A DNA stretch of 64,000 nucleotides. Origin: Rhodoferax sp. Its GTDB lineage: Bacteria; Pseudomonadota; Gammaproteobacteria; Burkholderiales; Burkholderiaceae_C. The stretch covers positions 124,001-188,000 of the forward strand of contig NZ_JAAFIX010000005.1 in assembly GCF_013297935.1 (NCBI RefSeq). The letters are read 5' to 3'. A program made the position numbers and the translations under genes. Positions 53,049 to 62,494 of this stretch are shown here, one piece after another. Within the stretch, counting starts at the first letter, position 1; every line of letters starts with the position of its first letter. Below the pieces are notes generated by a model. That model saw only the letters and a program-made list of their open reading frames with translations. It was not told the origin of the DNA and made no database searches.

Positions 53049-54236
53049 TTAATCCCAGGACAGCGCACCGCCGGACTGGTACTCGATAACACGCGTTTCA
53101 AAAAAGTTACGTTCCTTTTTGAGGTCAATCATTTCACTCATCCAAGGGAAAGGATTTTCTTCATTCGGGAACAAGGCCTCGAGGCCGATCTGAGTGGCGC
53201 GACGGTTCGCAATGTAGCGAAGGTAGCCTTTGAACATCGAAGCATTCATGCCCAACACGCCACGCGGCATGGTGTCTTCTGCGTAACGGTATTCCAGTTC
53301 TACGGCGCGCTCAAAAAGCGCTTTGATCTCTGCCTTGAACTCAGGGGTCCACAAGTGCGGGTTTTCCAACTTGAGCTGGTTGATCAGGTCAATGCCGAAG
53401 TTGCAGTGCATGGACTCATCGCGAAGGATGTATTGGTACTGCTCTGCAGCACCCGTCATCTTGTTCTGACGACCGAGAGCCAGAATTTGGGTGAAGCCGA
53501 CATAGAAAAACAGGCCTTCCATCAGGCACGCGAAAACAATGAGCGACTTCAGCAAGGTCTGGTCGGTCGCGGGTGTGCCGGTATGGAAGTTCGGGTCCAT
53601 GATCGCTTCAATGAAGGGAATCAGGAACTCATCTTTGTCACGGATCGACTGAACTTCGTTGTAAGCGTTGAAAATCTCGCTCTCGTCCAAGCCAAGGGAT
53701 TCCACAATGTACTGGTACGCGTGGGTGTGAATCGCTTCTTCGAAAGCCTGACGCAACAGGAACTGCCGGCATTCCGGTGCAGTGATGTGGCGATAGGTAC
53801 CCAACACGATGTTGTTGGCGGCCAAGGAGTCGGCGGTAACAAAGAAGCCGAGGTTGCGCTTGACGATGCGGCGCTCGTCTTCGGTAAGACCGTTCGGGTC
53901 TTTCCAGAGCGCAATGTCGCGGGTCATGTTGACTTCTTGCGGCATCCAGTGGTTGGCGCAAGTAGCGAGGTACTTTTCCCATGCCCACTTGTACTTGAAT
54001 GGCACGAGCTGGTTAACGTCCGTTTGCCCGTTGATGATGCGCTTGTCAGAGGCGTTCACACGCTTGCCGCCGGCACTGGCTTTGGCGACTTGAACAGCCT
54101 GCGCCATGGTGGCGCTGTAGGCTGAAGTGCCCGCAACGGAAGACACCGATGCCTGCGCTACCGGACTGATTTCAGACGGATTGCGCGCGGTATTTAACGG
54201 CGATGCGGGCTTAACTTCTTCGTCCCAGGACAACAT
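53049..54236 (-). CDS. nrdB: Class Ia ribonucleotide reductase, beta (radical) subunit
   Basis: Houses the di-iron/tyrosyl radical for deoxyribonucleotide synthesis. The iron ligands are in [18 protein letters not shown] (Glu, His and candidate radical Tyr), [13 protein letters not shown] (Glu and His) and the earlier ASP/GLU cluster; [16 protein letters not shown] lies between. 395 aa starting at ATG 54236 ([10 protein letters not shown]); a longer frame is rejected. The N-terminal 60 residues are Ser/Ala-rich and likely disordered. The C-terminus GGALSWD resembles the tail that docks to NrdA. Confidence 0.94.
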   Translation of the reverse strand: MLSWDEEVKPASPLNTARNPSEISPVAQASVSSVAGTSAYSATMAQAVQVAKASAGGKRVNASDKRIINGQTDVNQLVPFKYKWAWEKYLATCANHWMPQEVNMTRDIALWKDPNGLTEDERRIVKRNLGFFVTADSLAANNIVLGTYRHITAPECRQFLLRQAFEEAIHTHAYQYIVESLGLDESEIFNAYNEVQSIRDKDEFLIPFIEAIMDPNFHTGTPATDQTLLKSLIVFACLMEGLFFYVGFTQILALGRQNKMTGAAEQYQYILRDESMHCNFGIDLINQLKLENPHLWTPEFKAEIKALFERAVELEYRYAEDTMPRGVLGMNASMFKGYLRYIANRRATQIGLEALFPNEENPFPWMSEMIDLKKERNFFETRVIEYQSGGALSWD

Positions 54237-54355
54237 AGATTTTTCCAATCGTTGGATTATGTAAGCAGTGAATTGAATTGAAAAGTGTTCATGCAATTCA
54301 CTGAAAATTTGTGTTGTTCAACAGCATCGCAAATGAGGTCACGATGCTGTTGAAC
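54237..54355 (-). other. nrdA-nrdB intergenic region with two inverted repeats
   Basis: A 14-bp perfect stem (54316-54329 with 54342-54355, 12-nt loop) begins directly after the nrdA stop, and a 10-bp stem CAGTGAATTG/CAATTCACTG (54266-54275 with 54294-54303) lies in front of nrdB. Neither has a T-run on the minus strand. They could protect the upstream nrdA mRNA or set the nrdA:nrdB ratio. Confidence 0.6.
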
Positions 54356-57274
54356 TTATTGGCAGGACTCGCAGGTCGGGTCGTCCACGCCACAGAACTT
54401 GATGTCTGTTGCGGCATTGCTGGCAAGCATCATTTGCTCTTGTGCAGCCGCTGCAGCAGCTTCAAGTGCGCTCGACATCTTGGGTCCCGAAGTGCCTTCG
54501 TTTCCGGAAGAGACGGCATTCAAGCGTCCGGCGCTGACGGTGGACTTTTCCACGTGTGTGGCAGACATGGTGCGGAGGTAGTAAGTCGTCTTGAGTCCAC
54601 GCAACCATGCCAGCTTGTAGGTCTCATCGAGCTTCTTACCGGACGCGCCTGCCATGTAGATGTTTAGGGACTGGGCCTGGTCGATCCATTTCTGGCGACG
54701 CGCTGCCGCTTCAACGAGCCACTGTGTTTCCACTTCGAAGGCAGTCGCGTAAAGCTGTTTGATTTCCAAGGGCACGCGGTCGATGGGGTTCAGCGAGCCG
54801 TCGAAGTGTTTCAGGTCCATCACCATCACATCGTCCCAGAGTCCCAAGCGCTTGAGGTCGCGCACCAGGTAGCTGTTGATGACGGTGAACTCACCCGATA
54901 AGTTGGACTTGACGGACAGGTTTCCGAAGCAAGGCTCAATGGATGCATCCACGCCGATGATGTTGGAAATAGTGGCCGTTGGGGCGATCGCCACGCAATT
55001 GGAGTTGCGCATGCCATCCGCCGCAATTTTGTTGCGCAGTGCATTCCAGTCCATCGTGGAGGAGCGGTCGACCTCTACATAACCACCGCGCGCTGCTGCC
55101 AGCATGTCGATGGTGTCGGGTGGCAGGATCCCCTTGTCCCACAGGCTGCCCTTGAAGCTGTGGTACTTGCCGCGTTCGCGGGCCAGGTCCGTAGACGCCC
55201 AATAAGCGTAGTAGCTGATGGCCTCCATCGATTGATCCGCAAATGCCACGGCCGCGTCGCTGGCGTAAGGAATACGCAGTTCGTACAGGCTGTCCTGGAA
55301 CGCCATCAGACCCAAGCCCACCGGGCGGTGGCGCATGTTCGAGTCACGCGCCTTCTTGACTGCGTAGTAGTTAATGTCGATCACGTTATCCAGCATGCGC
55401 ATCGCGGTAGAGATGGTCCGCTTGAGCTTGTCGTGGTCGAGCGCGCCATCTTTCAAGTGCTGCAGCAGGTTCACAGAGCCGAGGTTGCACACGGCGGTTT
55501 CTGTGTCAGACGTATTCAGTGTGATTTCAGTACACAAATTAGACGAGTGCACCACACCGGCGTGTTGCTGGGGCGAGCGGACATTGCAGGCGTCTTTGAA
55601 TGTGATCCAAGGGTGACCGGTTTCAAACAGCATGGTCAGCATCTTGCGCCACAGGTCGCTGGCTTGCAGTGTGCGCGAAGGCTTGATCTCACCGCGGGCG
55701 GCCTTTTCTTCGTAGGCCACATAGGCCTTTTCGAACTCAGCACCAAACAGATCGTGCAAGTCCGGCACGTTAGAAGGCGAGAACAGCGTCCAAGTGCCTT
55801 TTTCCATCACGCGGCGCATGAACAAGTCTGGAATCCAGTTGGCCGTGTTCATGTCGTGGGTGCGGCGGCGGTCGTCACCGGTGTTCTTGCGCAGTTCCAG
55901 GAACTCCTCGATGTCCAAGTGCCAGGTTTCAAGGTAGGTGCACACGGCACCCTTGCGCTTGCCACCTTGGTTAACGGCCACGGCGGTATCGTTCACCACC
56001 TTCAAGAAAGGCACAACACCTTGCGACTCGCCGTTGGTGCCCTTGATGTGGGAGCCCAAAGCGCGCACACGGGTCCAGTCGTTACCCAAGCCGCCGGCGA
56101 ACTTGGACAGCAGTGCATTTTCTTTGATGGACTCATAAATGCCGTCCAGGTCATCAGGCACCGTGGTCAAGTAGCAGCTCGACAGCTGGGAGCGCAAAGT
56201 GCCGCTGTTGAACAAAGTCGGCGTGCTGGACATGAAGTCAAAGCTGGAGAGGACTTCATAGAACTCGATGGCGCGGGCTTCACGATCGATTTCGTTCAGC
56301 GACAGGCCCATGGCAACACGCATAAAGAATGCTTGCGGCAGCTCGATGCGGGTTTTGCCTTCATGCAGGAAGTAGCGGTCGTACAGCGTTTGCAGACCCA
56401 GGTAGTCGAACTGCAGGTCGCGGCTGGCCTTGATGGCCTGACCGAGGCGTTTCAGGTCAAACTGCTGCAGCTTCTCGTCCAGCAGGTCTGCGTCAACACC
56501 ACGCTTGATGAAGCCCGGGAAGTAGTCCGCGTAGGCTTCCTGCATGTCGGCTTGCGCCACGTCGCGTCCGAGTACTTCGCGGGATATCGTGTGGAACAGC
56601 AGGCGAGCGGTGGCGTAGGTGTAGTCAGGGTCTTTTTCAATCAAGGTACGCGCAGCCAAAATGGCGGCCTTGTACACCTCGTCCAAAGGAACGCCGTCGT
56701 ACAGGTTACGCATGGTCTCCGCCATGATGGGCGCGGCTTTGACATCAGCACCCAAACCGCTACAAGCCGTTTCGATGCGGGATTGCAATTGGGCCAGGTC
56801 CAGGGGCACGCGCTGACCGTTATCGATCACGTGAATAACAGGCGCTGCCGGTGCATCGGTCGCAACTTGCTTGGCGCGCTCCTGGGTGCGACGCTCACGG
56901 TACAGAACGTAGGCGCGAGCGATTTCGTGGTGACCACCGCGCATCAAGCCCAATTCCACTTGATCCTGCACGTCTTCAATATGGAACGTGCCGCCGCCCG
57001 GACGGGAGCGCACCAGTGCGCGGATGACTTGTTGTGTCAAACCATCGACGGTTTCACGCACGCTGGCCGACGCGGCACCTTGGGTGCCATGCACTGCCAG
57101 AAAGGCCTTCATCATGGCCACGGCAATTTTGTTCGGCTCAAAGGGCACGACCGCGCCATTGCGGCGAATGATCTGGTAGTGCGAATACGCTTGCGTTGCG
57201 GGGCTCTCGTTGCCGGGTGTGGGGGAGAGCAGGGGGGCGGTTGCCGTCGGTACGGCAGCAGAAATAGATTGCAT
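54356..57274 (-). CDS. nrdA: Class Ia ribonucleotide reductase, alpha subunit
   Basis: Catalytic subunit reducing ribonucleoside diphosphates. An N-terminal ATP-cone (SHYQIIRRNGAVVPFEPNKI) gives allosteric activity control. Catalytic segments: SSCYLTTVPDDLDGIYESI, FAGGLGNDWTRVRALGSHI, NLCTEITLNTSDTETAVCNL (active-site Asn, Cys, Glu and the cysteine pair), and the C-terminal redox pair in the last residues (DDPTCESCQ). 972 aa, longer than E. coli NrdA (761), mainly by the N-terminal cone duplication: KIAVAMMKAF and DLAQLQSRIETAC look like two cone units. ATG 57274. Confidence 0.95.
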   Translation of the reverse strand: MQSISAAVPTATAPLLSPTPGNESPATQAYSHYQIIRRNGAVVPFEPNKIAVAMMKAFLAVHGTQGAASASVRETVDGLTQQVIRALVRSRPGGGTFHIEDVQDQVELGLMRGGHHEIARAYVLYRERRTQERAKQVATDAPAAPVIHVIDNGQRVPLDLAQLQSRIETACSGLGADVKAAPIMAETMRNLYDGVPLDEVYKAAILAARTLIEKDPDYTYATARLLFHTISREVLGRDVAQADMQEAYADYFPGFIKRGVDADLLDEKLQQFDLKRLGQAIKASRDLQFDYLGLQTLYDRYFLHEGKTRIELPQAFFMRVAMGLSLNEIDREARAIEFYEVLSSFDFMSSTPTLFNSGTLRSQLSSCYLTTVPDDLDGIYESIKENALLSKFAGGLGNDWTRVRALGSHIKGTNGESQGVVPFLKVVNDTAVAVNQGGKRKGAVCTYLETWHLDIEEFLELRKNTGDDRRRTHDMNTANWIPDLFMRRVMEKGTWTLFSPSNVPDLHDLFGAEFEKAYVAYEEKAARGEIKPSRTLQASDLWRKMLTMLFETGHPWITFKDACNVRSPQQHAGVVHSSNLCTEITLNTSDTETAVCNLGSVNLLQHLKDGALDHDKLKRTISTAMRMLDNVIDINYYAVKKARDSNMRHRPVGLGLMAFQDSLYELRIPYASDAAVAFADQSMEAISYYAYWASTDLARERGKYHSFKGSLWDKGILPPDTIDMLAAARGGYVEVDRSSTMDWNALRNKIAADGMRNSNCVAIAPTATISNIIGVDASIEPCFGNLSVKSNLSGEFTVINSYLVRDLKRLGLWDDVMVMDLKHFDGSLNPIDRVPLEIKQLYATAFEVETQWLVEAAARRQKWIDQAQSLNIYMAGASGKKLDETYKLAWLRGLKTTYYLRTMSATHVEKSTVSAGRLNAVSSGNEGTSGPKMSSALEAAAAAAQEQMMLASNAATDIKFCGVDDPTCESCQ

Positions 57275-57645
57275 AGTTTCCTCGTCTAAATCAGTGTATT
57301 TTTGTGGGGACTGTGTGCCGTAGGGCCTGTCGCAGCGAAGCGGCTTTGAGCTCGCCTGACAACCAAGGCACACTATATCTGGGGTCTGGGGTGCTTGCAA
57401 CCCACTACCGGTAGTGTATCTGCTCGGCGCCGGTGTTTTGGGGAGTCGGTGGTTTGACCCACTCCGGCGCGGGACCATTCAGCCTGGATAAAAGCCTTGA
57501 TTGGCGTTACTTTTCTGGCGCCTAACCAGTGTTTATGCGGCTTGCAGCTGAGTTTGGCCTGTCGCGCCTTGATTGGTGCGGGTGCGGCTGAAAATAAGGC
57601 CCGGCAAGTGCGCCCGAAAATATTTCTTAGTGCCTGGCGCCGCTG
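57275..57645 (-). promoter_or_regulatory. nrdA upstream region (371 nt)
   Basis: Contains the tandem NrdR boxes and the nrdA leader with a GAGGA ribosome-binding site just before ATG 57274. The remainder up to the ampD stop holds no gene that I can support. A hairpin GGAGTCGGT/ACCCACTCC (about 57448-57470) without a T-run may be the end of the ampD transcript. Confidence 0.6.
57370..57417 (-). promoter_or_regulatory. Tandem NrdR boxes
   Basis: ACACTATATCTGGGGT at 57370-57385 and CCACTACCGGTAGTGT at 57402-57417 each match the NrdR consensus ACACWATATATWGTGT at roughly 11-12 of 16 positions. Starts are 32 bp apart with 16 bp between the boxes, the spacing expected for cooperative NrdR binding. 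They lie 96-143 nt upstream of nrdA, which fits repression when ATP/dATP-loaded NrdR binds. Confidence 0.75.
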
Positions 57646-58263
57646 TCAGGACTTGTCGCTTTCTTGCAATTCGGCGGGAAGCTCCCAGTTGGAAATGGCG
57701 GGCCAATGCGCTAGTCGGCTCCACTCGAATCCGGGGCCCGGGTCCGTCTTGCGGCCCGGAGCAATATGCTCGTGTCCCGCGACGTAACGGATTCCATAGT
57801 TTTGTGCGATTGCCGCACAAAGTCGCTCCAGGCTTTGGTATTGCACTTCGGTAAACCGGTCGTCGTCCATGCCCTCGAGTTCGATGCCGATCGAGTAATC
57901 ATTGCAATTCACCTTCCCGCGGTGGGACGAGGTGCCCGCATGCCAAGCCCTGTCGTTCCCGCTCACGAACTGCCAAACCACGCCCGCCCGCGTCACGAAA
58001 AAGTGGCTGGAGACCTGCATGCCTCTGATAGTTTGAAAATACGGGTGGGCGTCCCAATCCAGTGCGTTGGTAAACAACTGGCGCACGCCGTCCCCGCCGT
58101 ATTCACCCGGTGGTAGGGAGATGGAGTGCAGTACTACCAGCTCCGTGCAGGCGTCCAGGGGCCGGGGGCCGAAGTTGGGGGAGCTTTCGTGGCGGGCTTC
58201 ACTCCACCAGCCCTCCGACCAGCATCCGTCGCTCTCCGTGACGGGCTCAGTCCGCTTTGCCAT
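57646..58263 (-). CDS. ampD: 1,6-anhydro-N-acetylmuramyl-L-alanine amidase
   Basis: Cytoplasmic zinc amidase that releases peptides from anhydro-muropeptides during wall recycling. LVVLHSISLPPGEYGG (zinc His), FVSGNDRAWHAGTSS, NCNDYSIGIELEG and VAGHEHIAPGRKTDPG (zinc His and Asp) are family signatures. 205 aa. Loss of AmpD in relatives derepresses ampC. ATG 58263 overlaps the end of the response regulator gene by 17 nt. It supplies tripeptide to Mpl. Confidence 0.95.
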   Translation of the reverse strand: MAKRTEPVTESDGCWSEGWWSEARHESSPNFGPRPLDACTELVVLHSISLPPGEYGGDGVRQLFTNALDWDAHPYFQTIRGMQVSSHFFVTRAGVVWQFVSGNDRAWHAGTSSHRGKVNCNDYSIGIELEGMDDDRFTEVQYQSLERLCAAIAQNYGIRYVAGHEHIAPGRKTDPGPGFEWSRLAHWPAISNWELPAELQESDKS

Positions 58264-59671
58264 CGTCTTGTTCCGGCACATCAATACACAGGCGCTCCAT
58301 GCGGTAGCGGATCTGGCGCAGGCTGATGCCAAGGCGTTGCGCTGCTGCGGTCCGGTTGAAGCGGGTTTCACGCAGTACGTGGATCAGGATTTCGCGCTCC
58401 TGTGCGTCCAAATGACTCTGCAGGTCCGCGGGAATGCTCAAGGGGCCGGGGGCCGTCGCGGCGGCTTCCTGTTCTTGTGGGGAGTCCAGCTCCAGCGCAT
58501 CGCCTTCAGACAGCGCCAGTGCCCGGTGCAGCAGGTTTTCCAGCTCGCGGACGTTCCCGTGCAAGGGCAGTGCTTGGAGTTGCTGCAGTAGCTCCGCCGA
58601 CAGGCGGGGAACGTCGGAGCCGGTTTCATCACAAATCCGCGTGACCAGTGCTTGGCACAGGGCCTCCAGGTCATCTCTGCGCTCCCGCAGGGGCGGCAGA
58701 TGGAGGTCGATCACATTCAGGCGGTAATACAAGTCCTGGCGGAAGTTCTGGGCGGCCACCTCAGCCACCAGGTCTTTGTGGGTCGCGCTGACCAGGCGGA
58801 TGTCCACCGACTCTTCCTGGTTACTACCCAGCGGGCGGATCTTGCGCTCCTGGATCGCTCGCAAGAGCTTGGCCTGCATGGCCAGGGGCAGATCCCCTAT
58901 CTCATCTAGAAACAAGGTGCCGCCATGGGCGGCTTGAAAAAAGCCCGGCCGGTCCTGGGTCGCACCGGTGTAGGCCCCTTTGCGGGCCCCGAAGAATTCA
59001 GCCTCCAGCAGAGACTCCGGAATGGCGCTGCAATTGACCGCCACCCACGGTCCGCTGGCCCGGTGACTGTTGGCATGCAAGGCCCGGGCAGCCAGTTCCT
59101 TGCCGGTGCCCGACTCGCCCCGTATCAACACCGGCGCCATGCTCCGGGCGACTTTGGCAATCCGCTCCTTGAGCGCCACCATGGTCTGGGATTGCCCCAC
59201 CAGTTGCTCCAAGGCTTTGGCGCCCTCGCTGGCACTGTTGGTGGCACCGCGGGTGGAGCGCTCGGCCGATGGGGGCGCACCGGCGCTGGCACCGCCCAGG
59301 GCGGCCGCTACCGCACTGCGGAATTGCTTCAAATCCACCGGCTTGGTCAGGTAGTCAAACGCCCCGGCCTTCAGAGACTCCACGGCGTTTTCTGCAGAGC
59401 CATAGGCCGTGATCACGACCGAGCGGGCCTTGCTTTTATGGGCGCGCAAGGCGTGCAATAGGTCGACGCCCATGCCGTCCGGCAAGCGCATGTCGGTGAT
59501 CACCAGGTCGTAAGTCGTGGCTGCCATGGCGTCGCGGGCTTCCTGCACAGAGGCTGCCGTATCGACCTGATGGCCCTCGCGCAGCAGCGTGAGCTCGTAG
59601 AGCGTGCGGAGATCCGGCTCATCATCCACCACCAGAATCCGGGCATTGTTCAATAAAGGGATGCTTGCCAT
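58247..59671 (-). CDS. pilR: NtrC-family response regulator PilR
   Basis: Sigma54-dependent activator. Receiver domain (ILVVDDEPDLRTLYELTLL, phospho-Asp in LVITDMRLPDG, Lys in YLTKPV), AAA+ domain with Walker A GESGTGKELAARAL, the sigma54 loop KGAYTGATQDRPG (GAYTGA, a tolerated variant of GAFTGA), Walker B GTLFLDEIGDLP, and a Fis-type HTH at the C-terminus (NRTAAAQRLGISLRQIRYRM). 474 aa. Overlaps the sensor gene by 22 nt. In relatives PilR activates pilA and type IV pili. Confidence 0.9.
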   Translation of the reverse strand: MASIPLLNNARILVVDDEPDLRTLYELTLLREGHQVDTAASVQEARDAMAATTYDLVITDMRLPDGMGVDLLHALRAHKSKARSVVITAYGSAENAVESLKAGAFDYLTKPVDLKQFRSAVAAALGGASAGAPPSAERSTRGATNSASEGAKALEQLVGQSQTMVALKERIAKVARSMAPVLIRGESGTGKELAARALHANSHRASGPWVAVNCSAIPESLLEAEFFGARKGAYTGATQDRPGFFQAAHGGTLFLDEIGDLPLAMQAKLLRAIQERKIRPLGSNQEESVDIRLVSATHKDLVAEVAAQNFRQDLYYRLNVIDLHLPPLRERRDDLEALCQALVTRICDETGSDVPRLSAELLQQLQALPLHGNVRELENLLHRALALSEGDALELDSPQEQEAAATAPGPLSIPADLQSHLDAQEREILIHVLRETRFNRTAAAQRLGISLRQIRYRMERLCIDVPEQDDGKAD

Positions 59672-61389
59672 AGGGAGTTGCCGTCAGCGTCGTGGGTTGA
59701 GGGGCTCTTTAGCCGGCTCAGGGTCAGGGTGAAGTCATTGCCGTCGTGGAGCTGCCCGTTACGGATTCGCGGGCTGCGCTGGTATTGCAGGTTGGCGCCG
59801 TGGCGCTCACACAGTTCGCGTGAAATGTAGAGTCCCAAGCCGCTGGAACGACTTTCGGATGAGAAAAACGGTTCAAACAAATGCCGCTCAACGGTCTGGT
59901 CCATCCGGGCACCATCACTCCAAACAGAAATGAGCGCTGCAGCGTCGGTGTAACTCACGGTGATTTGAATGGCCTCTAGTTGCCTGCTCGCGTAGCGCAG
60001 GGCATTGTCCAGTAGGTTGATCAGTACCTGGCGCAGGTGCTCGGGGTCGAAGCGCACAGCGTGGGGGCGGGGGTCAATGTCGAGGCCGATCAGCCCGGCA
60101 ATACCTTTGTGCTGCGCCCAGTCCTGCGCCATGCGGTGCACGATGTCACTCAAGCCATAGAGGGCGTCGTGTTCGCCGGTTGCACTGGTCCGGGCACGGG
60201 CCACATTCAAAATATCGTCCACGATTTTGCCCAGCCGTTTAGCGTTTTGGCTCACCATGTCCGTGAGGCGCAGTTGCCTCGGGTCTTGAAGCTCCTCGGA
60301 CAGCAGGGCGTTGGCCTGGGCGATGGCCGCCAGGGGGTTGCGAATTTCATGGGCAACCGCGGTAGACATGCGCCCCATGCTGGCCATTTTTTCGTTGCGC
60401 AGTCGCGCCTCGGCGTGCCGCTGGTCTTGTAAGAACAGCACGCAGAGGCTGTCTTCGCCAATGCCCTGAGGCGCTGCCAGGCGGGTGCGGGCCAGCACCT
60501 TGAGCGTGCCACCAAGGTCGTGTTGGAGCTCGAGCTCGGCTTCCTGGTTTTGGCCGCTGCCCAGGCTCAAGCGCGTGAGCTGCAACAGAGGGCGCCAAGC
60601 AGCATCCGCTTTTAAGTCAAACACCGCCGACCGGAGCCGGTCCGCGTCCCCCAGCAGTGCGCGGGCGGCGGGGTTGGCCGCGCGCACCACGCCACCTTGG
60701 TCCACGATCACCACCCCTTCAGGCATGGCTTCAATGACCAGTTCGTTCACTTCGCGTTGAATAGAGGCGGCCAGTTGGTTCTGCCGGGCCCGGCGGCCTT
60801 CGTTGGCCAGGCGGGTGGCCAATTGGTTGGCCAGAAAGGCCACCGCAAAGTAGCCAATGCCACTCAAGCCGGCTTGGGCGAACGCCGCGGTGCTGTCTGC
60901 ATCACTCTGAATCTGGCTCCAAATGGCGCCACCCAGCAGCAGCATGGTGACGCCGGCCGCGGTGCCCAAGGCCAGCCGCAAAGAGCCCAGGACCGAGGCC
61001 AGCAACACGGGCAGCGCAAACAAGGGGGTGTAGTTCAAGCTGCTGGCGTTAAGCCATTGCAGGGCAGAAAAGGCCAGCACGTCAATGCCGATCAGCACCC
61101 CCCAGGACCGGCTGAACGCGCCACCCAGGGGGCGGGGCCGCAAAAAGAGGCGGGCCGCCAGAGTGCTCAAGAAATAAACGCCGGTAATGGCCAGCAGCGT
61201 GACGCTGTGCGTGGTGCTCGTAAAGAACAGCGTAGCCTGCAGCCCCACGAGCACCGTGCCCAATACCCAACGTGCGGTCATGAAGGCTTGCCACAGCCTT
61301 TTGAACTCACTCTGGTCACCGGCCGGCACCGAGAGGGGCTCTAGCGCTGCAGCTCCGAACCAGGAGTGCTCGCCCGGGTCGTGTGTCAT
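59650..61389 (-). CDS. pilS: Sensor histidine kinase PilS
   Basis: Membrane sensor kinase of 579 aa partnered with PilR. About six membrane segments at residues 35-190, a PAS domain (VNELVIEAMPEGVVIVDQGG), and the HisKA dimerisation helix with MSTAVAHEIRNPLAAIAQAN (phospho-His). The HATPase has an N box LLDNALRYASRQLE and a G box SSGLGLYISRELCE. The start ATG at 61389 overlaps the upstream small gene by 4 nt. In Pseudomonas, PilS senses pilin levels in the membrane. Confidence 0.9.
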   Translation of the reverse strand: MTHDPGEHSWFGAAALEPLSVPAGDQSEFKRLWQAFMTARWVLGTVLVGLQATLFFTSTTHSVTLLAITGVYFLSTLAARLFLRPRPLGGAFSRSWGVLIGIDVLAFSALQWLNASSLNYTPLFALPVLLASVLGSLRLALGTAAGVTMLLLGGAIWSQIQSDADSTAAFAQAGLSGIGYFAVAFLANQLATRLANEGRRARQNQLAASIQREVNELVIEAMPEGVVIVDQGGVVRAANPAARALLGDADRLRSAVFDLKADAAWRPLLQLTRLSLGSGQNQEAELELQHDLGGTLKVLARTRLAAPQGIGEDSLCVLFLQDQRHAEARLRNEKMASMGRMSTAVAHEIRNPLAAIAQANALLSEELQDPRQLRLTDMVSQNAKRLGKIVDDILNVARARTSATGEHDALYGLSDIVHRMAQDWAQHKGIAGLIGLDIDPRPHAVRFDPEHLRQVLINLLDNALRYASRQLEAIQITVSYTDAAALISVWSDGARMDQTVERHLFEPFFSSESRSSGLGLYISRELCERHGANLQYQRSPRIRNGQLHDGNDFTLTLSRLKSPSTHDADGNSLWQASLY

Positions 61390-61616
61390 CCCGGCTCCGC
61401 TAAACGCAGGTGCTCGGCGCTGCAGTACTCCGCGTGTTGGCCCTTCACCAGGTCAGCGGCCGGCACGTGCACACCGCAATGGGCGCAGGCGGCCATGGTG
61501 ATGCTGCCCTTCGCAGCCGGCGGCTCCGGAGGTCGCGCCACCGGCGGACGCCGTGTTTTGCTACGCACATACCAGACCACCCCGAGGATGACCAACAAGA
61601 CAAGCAGGTTCTTCAT
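61386..61616 (-). CDS. Small membrane protein with C-terminal zinc-ribbon-like motif (76 aa)
   Basis: One N-terminal membrane segment (KNLLVLLVILGVVWYVRS), a Pro/Arg-rich linker and a CAHCGVHVPAADL...YCSAEHL zinc-knuckle-like end (Cys at 44, 47 and 65, His at 61 and 69). This resembles the PP0621 family. It is read within a longer frame that continues upstream, but ATG 61616 fits a normal start, and its 4-nt overlaps on both sides indicate co-transcription with the CcsA-like and pilS genes. The function is unknown. Confidence 0.8.
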   Translation of the reverse strand: MKNLLVLLVILGVVWYVRSKTRRPPVARPPEPPAAKGSITMAACAHCGVHVPAADLVKGQHAEYCSAEHLRLAEPG

Positions 61617-62416
61617 GCCGCCCGGCCCAGCAACACTTCCATGACAAATCGCGAGCCCACATACCCTAAAAGCAGCAGCACGCTGCCGGTGTAGAGCACG
61701 GCCACGGCGCGCTTGCCCCGCCATCCGAACCGGGCGCGCCCGATCAGCAGCACGGCAAAGGTGATCCACGCCAGCACAGAAAACACCGTTTTGTGATCCC
61801 AGTGCCAAGCGTGGCCCTTGCCGTACACCACATCCCCAAACAAATAGCCCATGCCCAGGGTCGCCGTCAGCAACGCAAAGCCTGCGGCAACAAAGCGGTA
61901 GGTCAGTCGCTCCAGCGTCAGCAGGGGCAGGCCACTGTGCGGATCGGCAGCCTGGCGGATACGCGCTTCGGCGCGACCCATGAGCCAGGCATGTACCACT
62001 GCGGTGCCAAACAAGCCGTAGCTGGCGACCCCGAAAGCCAGGTGGGTTGGCAACCACAGGGTGGCGCTGCTGGGTAAGGGCGTGCCCGGAAAGAGGCACG
62101 CCAGCAGCACCGCTACCGTGCCGACGGAGGACAGGGCCCAACGGGTTTGCAATTGCGGGTAAATCTGGCTCTCGATGGCATACACCGCCGCCACGACCCA
62201 GGCCGTCATGGACAGTGCGGGGGCGAAACCGAAGTGGGTGGGCGGCAAGAGCAGGCCCCACGCCAAGGCCGCGCCGTGCAGAAACCAGGCCAGCGCCACC
62301 CACGCGCGGGCGGTTGCAGGGCTCTGGTGTGCCGCCCGCAAGGCCGGCCACGCATAAGAACAGGCCGCCAAAACCGATAAGGCTAAGCTGGTGGGAGACG
62401 CACTGGCTAAAATCAT
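61613..62416 (-). CDS. CcsA/YpjD-type cytochrome c assembly-like membrane protein
   Basis: Eight membrane segments in 267 aa. The heme-handling tryptophan-rich motif is seen as GHAWHWDHKTVFSVLAW (WxWDxK) with membrane histidines in LPTHLAFGVASYG. E. coli YpjD/CorE is a relative with a possible role in cation efflux, so heme handling is inferred. Located upstream of ffh on the opposite strand, as in many proteobacteria. ATG 62416 is preferred over GTG 62422. Confidence 0.85.
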   Translation of the reverse strand: MILASASPTSLALSVLAACSYAWPALRAAHQSPATARAWVALAWFLHGAALAWGLLLPPTHFGFAPALSMTAWVVAAVYAIESQIYPQLQTRWALSSVGTVAVLLACLFPGTPLPSSATLWLPTHLAFGVASYGLFGTAVVHAWLMGRAEARIRQAADPHSGLPLLTLERLTYRFVAAGFALLTATLGMGYLFGDVVYGKGHAWHWDHKTVFSVLAWITFAVLLIGRARFGWRGKRAVAVLYTGSVLLLLGYVGSRFVMEVLLGRAA

Positions 62417-62494
62417 GTGCACAGTTTAGCGTTTTGCTCCCTGCCGGCACTGTCCGGCGCACACCGCAGGTTGCACCTGCCGGAATACTTCAAT

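Noticed and set aside
52429..53052. 207-residue frame opposite the H1-like gene (Phe/Ala/Gly-rich)
   Set aside because: Complement of the KKA repeats; a side effect of the repeat codons.
55160..57289. 709-residue frame opposite nrdA
   Set aside because: Runs antisense to a clearly functional nrdA; composition is typical of an opposite-strand shadow in GC-rich DNA.
57275..57478. 68-residue N-terminal extension of nrdA
   Set aside because: It would run through the NrdR boxes and has no family similarity; ATG 57274 has its own ribosome-binding site.
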